A DNA stretch of 64,000 bases from Solen grandis (lineage: Eukaryota; Mollusca; Bivalvia; Adapedonta; Solenidae): positions 35,451,062-35,515,061 of the forward strand of contig CM037785.1 of assembly GCA_021229015.1 (NCBI GenBank), read 5' to 3'. Both the position numbers and the translations under genes were made by a program. Shown in pieces: positions 57,540 through 64,000 of this stretch. Every line of letters starts with the position of its first letter. Position 1 is the stretch's first letter. The notes under the pieces are model-generated. The model was not told where the DNA came from and did not search any database. It saw only the letters and a list, made by a program, of their open reading frames with translations.

Positions 57540-60500
57540 AAGGATCAAACCTTGGACTGCCGTAAAATGACCAAATCAAGTCCAAATCAAGTCCGATCTT
57601 CAAAAACTGAACATCACTGGAAAGAGCTTTTCATGAACAAAAACTTTTGTTCATATTCTCTCAGCACTTTGGGGCCGAATAAAAACACAATAATCGTAAT
57701 ATGACCTTGACCTTTTCAATGTTTTTTTAACTTTTTAATTGTGAGACCCTTTCAAACTTAACAAAGCATAACGTGTGAAAATTTCATGACGAATAAACAA
57801 AAAATAAAGTCAGGAGCGACAAAAAACATGTTTTTGGAATTTTAATTTTTCCTTAATTCTAGTGAAGTTTTACCGTTTCTAGAGGACAAACCACACATTT
57901 CTTAAATTCGCCACCCCAAATATTTTGTGTGTAGATGTCTTTCAAATCGTATACAGGAGACCGACATCTTTTATCTGATCTCTAACAAAAATGGATAGGT
58001 TTTTCGTAGACCTACCCTCATTTGCACAGTTTTTCTTTTGCAAGGTTCGAACATTCAACCTTCCGAAGCTAAAAAGCTTTCAGCCACACGGACCCTCGAA
58101 TCCTATCATATGTTATTAGGCTATCAACAGGGAACAGAATGCAAAAAAAACCCGCATTCGAATCGGACGAAATCAAGTCCGATCTTCAAAAACTAAACAT
58201 CACTGGAAAGGGCTTTTCGAGAACTAAAACTTTTGTTCATATACTCTCAATGAAATATTTTTAGTTTTGGAGCTATTTGTGGCCGAATAAAAACACAATA
58301 ATCGTAATATGACCTTGACCTTTTCATTTTTTTTTACTTTTTAATTGTGAGGCCCTTTCAAACATAACAATACATAACGTGTGAAAATTTGATGAAGAAT
58401 GAGCAGAAAATAAAGTCAGGAGCGACAAAAACATGTTTTTGAAATATTTTTTAAGTTTGGCCGTTTTTAGAGGACAAACTACGTATTTCCAAAATTCGCC
58501 ACCCCAAATATTTTTTGCGTATATGTCTTGCAAATCGTATGCAGCAAACAGAATTCTTCTATCTGATCTCTAACAAAAGTGGAGGGTTTTTTCGTAGACC
58601 TACCCTCATTTGTCCACTTTTTTACAAGGTTCGAACATTCAACCTCTCATAGAACAATTTTTTTCCCCAAGTACCCGATGATGAGATTTCCATCATATTT
58701 GATTGGGCTGTCAACAAGGAACATGTAATATATACATTATATGAACTTTTGATTTAAATCGGTCCGGAAATATTGACTGTAGACCGCGTAAAACCTTTTT
58801 GTCCTGATGTCAAATCTGACGTTATATGACGTCACATTAATATGAAATAAATTGCATTCAATATCTCATTTATTGATTTATATGCCATTAGATTTCCATG
58901 ATTCTGCAAACTTTACAACATATTCAAGTTAACGCGTAGAAATATGAAATTCTTTTTGACCTTATGACGAAAATCGGACATCGAGATGCACAACTAGAGC
59001 GTAACATACACATTCTGGAAAAGTTTGATGAAAATCGGTCCAGAAATGTTGGCTGTAGATCGCGTACAAACATTTTTAGAGGACGTCAAGTTTGACGTCA
59101 AAACACGTCATAGTCAAATGAAAATCATTTACGTGCAAAATGTTCTATCTGAAGCATAAGCTATTAAATTTTCAAGGTGTTTGGACGTTTTCAACAGCCA
59201 TTATTTCAGGACCAATTTTCATCAAAATTTCACAGAATATGTATTTTACGCTTTATTTGTGCATCCCGGTGTTCGTTTTTCCCAATTCGAAAAGGTAATG
59301 GTTCTATCATCAGTGAAAATTTAATAGCATATGTTCATGAGGTGAAAAGAAATTTCTAATTTTTACGTGTTAAATTCTACATGTTACAAACGTACGAGCA
59401 CAATGAAAATTTAATAGCATATGTTTCACATTTAACATTTTGCGTTTCAATGATTTTCATTTGCTTATGACGTGTTTTGACGTCAAACTTGACGTCGTCT
59501 AAAAATGTTTGTACGCGGTCTACAGCCATTATTTCTGGACTGATTTTCATCAAAATTTCACAGAATGTGTATGTTAGGCTCTTGTTGTGCATCCCGGTGT
59601 CCGTTTTTTCCAAATTCGAAAAGGCAAAGATTTTATGGCGAATCCAAGATTCGAACCATTGACGTCAAATTTCAAAAACGTATAAAATCGCTACCTGAAA
59701 ATATAAGTCTCCAAGTGTTTGTTACATTCTGAGAAGATGGACGTCATTTGACGTCATATGACGTCTTAAGATTAAAAAGAGTTTCTTAGATCTATGCCTA
59801 AATTTATATATGTTGTAAAGTTTCCAGGACCATGGAAATGTAATTGCATATGCGTCAAATCATGTTCTTTGGAATGCATTGAATTTCATATTCATGTGAC
59901 GTTATATTACGTCAGATTTGACGTCAGGACAGAAAGAATTTACGCGGTCTACAGCCATTATTTTTTGACCGATTTTCATCAAAATTTCACAGAATGTATA
60001 TGTTACGCTTTAGTTGTGCATCCCGGTGTCCTTTGTCCCAATTCGAAAAGTCAAAGGTTATATGGCAAATCCAAGATTCGAACCATTGACGTCAAATTTT
60101 AAATACGCATAACATCGCTTCCAGATGAATTATAAAGCTGATATTTGAACTGAAATTTAATCTTTATGACTTCTTTTTATTCTGTGAGGCAGAACGTCAT
60201 TTGACGTCATAAGGTAAAAAAGAATTTCTTATATCTACGCGTTTATTTCTATATGTTGCAAAAGACCCAGGGGCATGAAAAATTAATGGTGTATATTTCA
60301 GATACTGATATTTCATTTCATTGATTGTCTTATGCCTATAACGTCATATGACGTCAAACATGACGTTGTCTACGAAAGATTTTTCGCGGTCTACAGACAT
60401 TATTTTCGGACCGTTTTTTATTGAATTTTTACAGAATGTGTAAGTTTCGTTATAATTATGCAGCCAGGTATCCTTCTTTCCCTATTCATAAAGGCAAAGG

Positions 60501-60960
60501 TTCTTTGGCGAATCCAATATTCGAACCATTTGACGTTAAATTTCATATACGCATAACATAGCTTCCAGATGAGTTAGAGGCTGCAATTTTGACTGAATAC
60601 AAGTCCTAAACACCTTTTTACTGAAATTAAACGGTTTTTACGGCCTATAGACCTGATTTTTTTATATTTGCATGAAATTTTTACTGAAGGTGCAGCATTA
60701 GATGCTATGGCATAATGCTACTTCCGTTTCCAAAGAAAGCAACGGTCAAGGTCATATTTCAACTATCGATATTTTTCTTTGGCCTTATATATTAAATAAA
60801 TATTCTATATAGACACTATGCATATAATTTGAAGTGCTTTGAAAGACCTTTCAGCTTTTAATGATCGGGGTTGAATCAGTTGAATTATGGCTGAAATATG
60901 AAAATTCAGTTAGCCTCAATGCGTTTAACAGTTAATATCTCAAAAATTTTGATTTTCGAA
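57540..60960. repeat. TGACGTCA-rich repeat block with orientation switch
   Basis: Two direct copies of a roughly 570-bp unit (about 57,590 and 58,165; AAGTCCGATCTTCAAAAACT, ATATGACCTTGACCTTTTCA) come first. Next is a forward part (58,730-59,190) with GACTGTAGACCGCGTAAAA. From about 59,195 to 60,920 the same family runs in the opposite direction (GCGGTCTACAGCCATTATTT, TTTCATCAAAATTTCACAGA). The ORFs within are repeat-derived. Confidence 0.75.
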
Positions 60961-62084
60961 AATATGAATAACATTTTTAGAGCAATGTTGGGTCGTTCTT
61001 TTGATGCTTTAAGTTTAACCTCCTACATTTCTGAATGAATCTTTTCAAAACTTGGTCAATGTCATTACTATAATAGGTAGATGTGCATAAAGTGTCGATT
61101 TTCCGGTCCATTGATTTTTACAAGATTTGTGTCCCTTGAAACTTAGTCTCTGTAGCTGATTGATATTGAAGCCTTGTGAATGCAATTTCTTGTGTGTTTC
61201 TGACCTAATCTTTTCAAAACTTGGGCAATGTCATTACTATACTGGGTAGATATGCACAAAGCAGGGATTTTGATGTTCATCAATATTTGCAATAGTTATG
61301 CCTTTCTAAACATGGTCTCTTGAAAACACAACTCAAGTTTCTAAACAGGTAAAAGTGCATAAAGCAGGGATTTTCTGGTACAGTGATTTTTGCAAGAGTT
61401 ATGTGGAGAAAGAAAAAAGGATTCATATTGATACTGCTATTTGACCTACTGTCATATTGGAAGCATTTTTAGGGTTCTGTTTCTGTTCAGCTAAATTCAG
61501 CTTACAGACTTATTATGAGCTTATGCTTACATAAATGTTAAAAGCAATAATAAAAAGACCCCTCTTGGTCTTTATATTTTGTGGCGGCGTATATTGTGGC
61601 ATCACTGGCACTCTTGTTTTTTTTGTTGTTACCATGATGAGACTTTAATAAAGATTTTGTATACATATATCCGTGCAGTAAAAAGGTTTCTTAATTTATA
61701 GTTTCGAAACATATAAGCTAATGTAATAAAGTTAAGTACAGTGTACTATTGGCTGTATTTTACATTGCCTTCCTTCTGGCATTTGGCATTTGCATTATAT
61801 AGATACCACCGATGTCTTCCCAACTGTCCCCCACTTGTATATAAAATAGAAAATACGGGGGGGGGGGGGGGGGGGGGAATCGGAAACCATTCCAGAGTTT
61901 GGAAATGAAATTCAAATTGATTTATAAACTATCCAGTCCTCAACTACTTGACCTAGTTTACATACAATAACACAGGGTTTGTTCGTGACACTTTTTGTAA
62001 GATGTTGACCTAACCGTAAAGGAAGATATGGACCTGAAAATGGAAAGGTGCATTGGAGAGCAATAGTCTAGCATGGATGAGAGG
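60961..62084. other. Non-coding; dispersed repeat and G run
   Basis: TCTTTTCAAAACTTGGTCAA/TCTTTTCAAAACTTGGGCAA repeats (61,045 and 61,210) and TGGCACTCTTGTTTTTTT near 61,607 indicate another interspersed repeat. A run of about 20 G lies at about 61,857-61,877. Confidence 0.5.
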
Positions 62085-62301
62085 TTAACCCTTTACCTCA
62101 TGAATATTCATGAATAGATTAATGATTTAGGGAGTAGCAACTGACTTCATATGAATCAGAGTGGATTTTTCTAATGCCATGCACATTGTGTAGAATCTGA
62201 GCTTCAATTTTGTTTAAGCAAACAGAGGAGACCGTGATCAGACAATAGGTCTGATCTGTTTGCCATTGCGCCAAAATGAGTCTGTAAGGAGTAAGGGTTA
62301 A
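62085..62301. mobile_element. TTAA-bounded MITE-like element
   Basis: The ends are TTAACCCTTTACCTCATGA and GGAGTAAGGGTTAA, inverted. The interior is shared in reverse with 20,993-21,222. Confidence 0.6.
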
Positions 62302-63049
62302 AGTATTTTTCCACAATGTTTTCTTCCAGTCATTTTAACTAGATGTTGGCTGAGATATTAGTCTGGTATGTACAAATCGGCTTTTGAGTCACTAAATATT
62401 TTGGAATATGGAATACATTTATTTCATGTATAGTTTTATGTGTGTGTGTGTCTCTCTCTCACCATCCATCCATCCATCCATCCATTCCACTCTTCCTCTC
62501 TCTCTCTATCTCTCTCTGTTTCATCCATTTTCTTTAATTTTGTAGTTTAGTATGAAATATATTTGAATGGTTTTAGTAAAGGTAGGCTGAAACAGGCATA
62601 TATATGTATGTATTATGGTTAAAAAAAATATATGGTTTTGTATATACCATACATATATTTTCAACATAATACATAAATATTATACTAGTAAAGGACAATG
62701 CGTATAAGAAAACACATTGCCATAGAAATTAAAAAGGATTATTAAAGTATATCTAAAATAAAATTTTGTCTTTATTGTCTTATGAATATCTGTTTTAACT
62801 ATCCAATCTTGGAATGACAAAAATAGGTGATATTTAGGTTCATTTATACATAAAAATAATATATTGTTCCTTATTTTTTCATCATACGTCACTATATCGA
62901 TATTTGGTATAGGAATTGAAAATCAAACTAAAAAGCCCAAGGTGAATACAAGAGGTTTTGAAGATATTATACATTTTTTATTGTACATCTAAATGATTTT
63001 AATCGACGCAATTGTTTTAAATCATTCATATAATGACACTTCTTATATT

Positions 63050-63092
<43 letters not shown>

Positions 63093-63184
63093 TGTATTCT
63101 ATTTTATTCATTTTTCCAAGTCAGTGTCACCAAACATAATTGGTTGGCAAAGAAGCCCAATAACAATTAATTTGTCTATTCTAG
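62302..63184. other. Non-coding sequence upstream of the epimerase exon
   Basis: It contains GTGT/TCTC/CCAT microsatellites (about 62,440-62,520) and a CA repeat (63,052-63,089). It ends in a splice-acceptor-like TTTGTCTATTCTAG at 63,171-63,184. Confidence 0.5.
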
Positions 63185-63197
63185 GAAGGGGAAAAAA

Positions 63198-64000
63198 ATG
63201 AAGATTCTCGTGACTGGCGGAGCAGGCTACCTGGGGTCAACACTAGTCCCTATGCTTCTAGAAAAAGGTCATGAAGTTACAGTCTTTGACCTCTTCAGCT
63301 GGGGAATTACCCCGCTACTTCCGATTGCTTCTTATCCAAACCTTCATATCTTGCGAGGAGACATCTGCGATCGCGAACACCTTGCGGAGGTCATGGCTAA
63401 CAAGGACGCTATTGTCCACCTTGCAGCAATCGTTGGCTACCCAGCGTGCGATAAAAACCCCGACATTGCAATAAAAATTAATATTGAGGGTACCAGAAAC
63501 GTATCGGAACTGAAAACCCCCGAGCAAGTCCTAGTGTACGCTAGCACTGGCTCTTGCTATGGTGCCGTAGACGGTGTGTGCACAGAGACCACGAAGATCA
63601 GCCCGCTGACGTTGTATGGCAGTAGCAAGGCGGAGGGCGAAAAGTTAGTCCTTGCCGTCGGTGGCATTGCGCTCAGACTCGCTACTGTGTTTGGTCTCTC
63701 ACCACGACTTCGACTTGATCTTCTTATAAACGACTTGACATACAAGGCTCTAAACGTAAGGAAATTCGAGCTTTACGAAGGTACTTTCCGGCGAACATTT
63801 TTGCATGTCAAGGATGCCGCAAATGCTTTTGTTTTTGCCATTGAACATTCCAAGGAAATGTGTGGCGAGGCGTACAACGTTGGGGACGAGAGAATGAATA
63901 TGACTAAGTCGCAAGTCGCGTCGATCATTCAGAATAATGTCAAGGGGTGTTGTATAACAGAGTCTAACAATGGAGTAGATCGAGATAAAAGGGACTATGA
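63198..64000 (+). CDS. Bacterial-type NAD-dependent epimerase/dehydratase (extended SDR), partial
   Basis: The ATG at 63,198 opens 267 codons without a stop to the window edge. The N-terminus [14 protein letters not shown] is the Rossmann TGxxGxxG nucleotide-binding motif. Further marks are [23 protein letters not shown], the active-site pair YGSSK (Y-x3-K) with an upstream ASTGSCYG, and [30 protein letters not shown] and [10 protein letters not shown] close the visible part. Extended SDRs of this kind convert nucleotide sugars in the cytosol. The wording of these motifs is closest, from memory, to bacterial sugar epimerases. A splice acceptor directly upstream (CTATTCTAG, exon from 63,185) argues for residence in a eukaryotic gene. 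The exon is higher in GC than the flank. The exact substrate is unknown. Confidence 0.85.
   Translation, partial: MKILVTGGAGYLGSTLVPMLLEKGHEVTVFDLFSWGITPLLPIASYPNLHILRGDICDREHLAEVMANKDAIVHLAAIVGYPACDKNPDIAIKINIEGTRNVSELKTPEQVLVYASTGSCYGAVDGVCTETTKISPLTLYGSSKAEGEKLVLAVGGIALRLATVFGLSPRLRLDLLINDLTYKALNVRKFELYEGTFRRTFLHVKDAANAFVFAIEHSKEMCGEAYNVGDERMNMTKSQVASIIQNNVKGCCITESNNGVDRDKRDY

Noticed and set aside
61857..61877. G run as a G-quadruplex or regulatory site
   Set aside because: A pure homopolymer of uncertain length, likely slippage or an assembly feature; nothing nearby gives it a role.

Overview
The window is eukaryotic, repeat-dense genomic DNA, most likely from a marine bivalve mollusc. 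The basis for that inference is the long repeats that open with TTAGCTCACCTGAGC and end with GGGCCTCTTGTT (5.7-7.3 kb and 23.3-24.2 kb), TTAA-bounded MITEs, CTAG-ended Helitron-like elements, and split genes with GT-AG introns and TATA/CCAAT promoters. A 100-N assembly gap lies at 41,164-41,263. Several reading frames break at homopolymers or single bases. The two LTRs of one retrotransposon differ by clustered small indels, so some frameshifts may be assembly errors.

Left part (1-16.1 kb, minus strand). The main feature is a parvovirus-like gene block. A CCAAT box, a TATA box and a short candidate 5' UTR intron precede a capsid-like gene (15,596-13,975). Next come an unknown gene, called X here, and an intact 712-codon NS1-like HUH nickase/SF3 helicase (5,597-3,459). 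Stop and start codons overlap at VP/X (11 nt) and X/NS1 (8 nt), and also at a break inside the capsid gene (7 nt). A long imperfect hairpin at 16,022-16,110 could be the viral terminus. The block is an old, broken insertion: gene X is cut once by a 5.7-kb DNA transposon and again by a bivalve repeat. Just downstream of NS1 lies a PHD-finger exon that joins in phase, across a 2.6-kb intron, to an OTU-type protease exon at the window edge.

The 5.7-kb transposon (8,212-13,921) has near-perfect terminal inverted repeats, a 4-bp target duplication (ATCT), a 5' UTR intron, an OTU/C76-like cysteine protease region, an acidic linker grown into a minisatellite, and a DDE-type transposase of the DNCxGQNKN (DUF7869-like) kind. 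It is the best candidate for a poorly described mobile system.

Middle part (16-41 kb). This holds Tigger/pogo elements: a degenerate intron-bearing copy (17.0-20.35 kb), a small deletion derivative (26.85-28.1 kb), a relic whose transposase tail expanded into about 20 copies of a 54-bp repeat (34.7-37.3 kb), and a nearly complete different family (37,310-39,715). A Ty3-type LTR retrotransposon (28,525-34,347) has both LTRs, a PBS complementary to tRNA-Leu, a 5-bp target duplication, and integrase upstream of reverse transcriptase. A 38-bp minisatellite follows.

Right part (41-64 kb). Minus-strand Helitron-like elements carry tandem units dense in TGACGTCA. There is a LINE reverse-transcriptase relic (47.6-49.45 kb), an RRM-like ORF1-type relic (53.3-54.2 kb), a 140-bp palindrome-rich tandem repeat and a second TGACGTCA-rich region with an orientation switch. 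At the far right, a long open exon (63,198 to the edge) encodes a bacterial-type NAD-dependent epimerase/dehydratase preceded by a splice acceptor.
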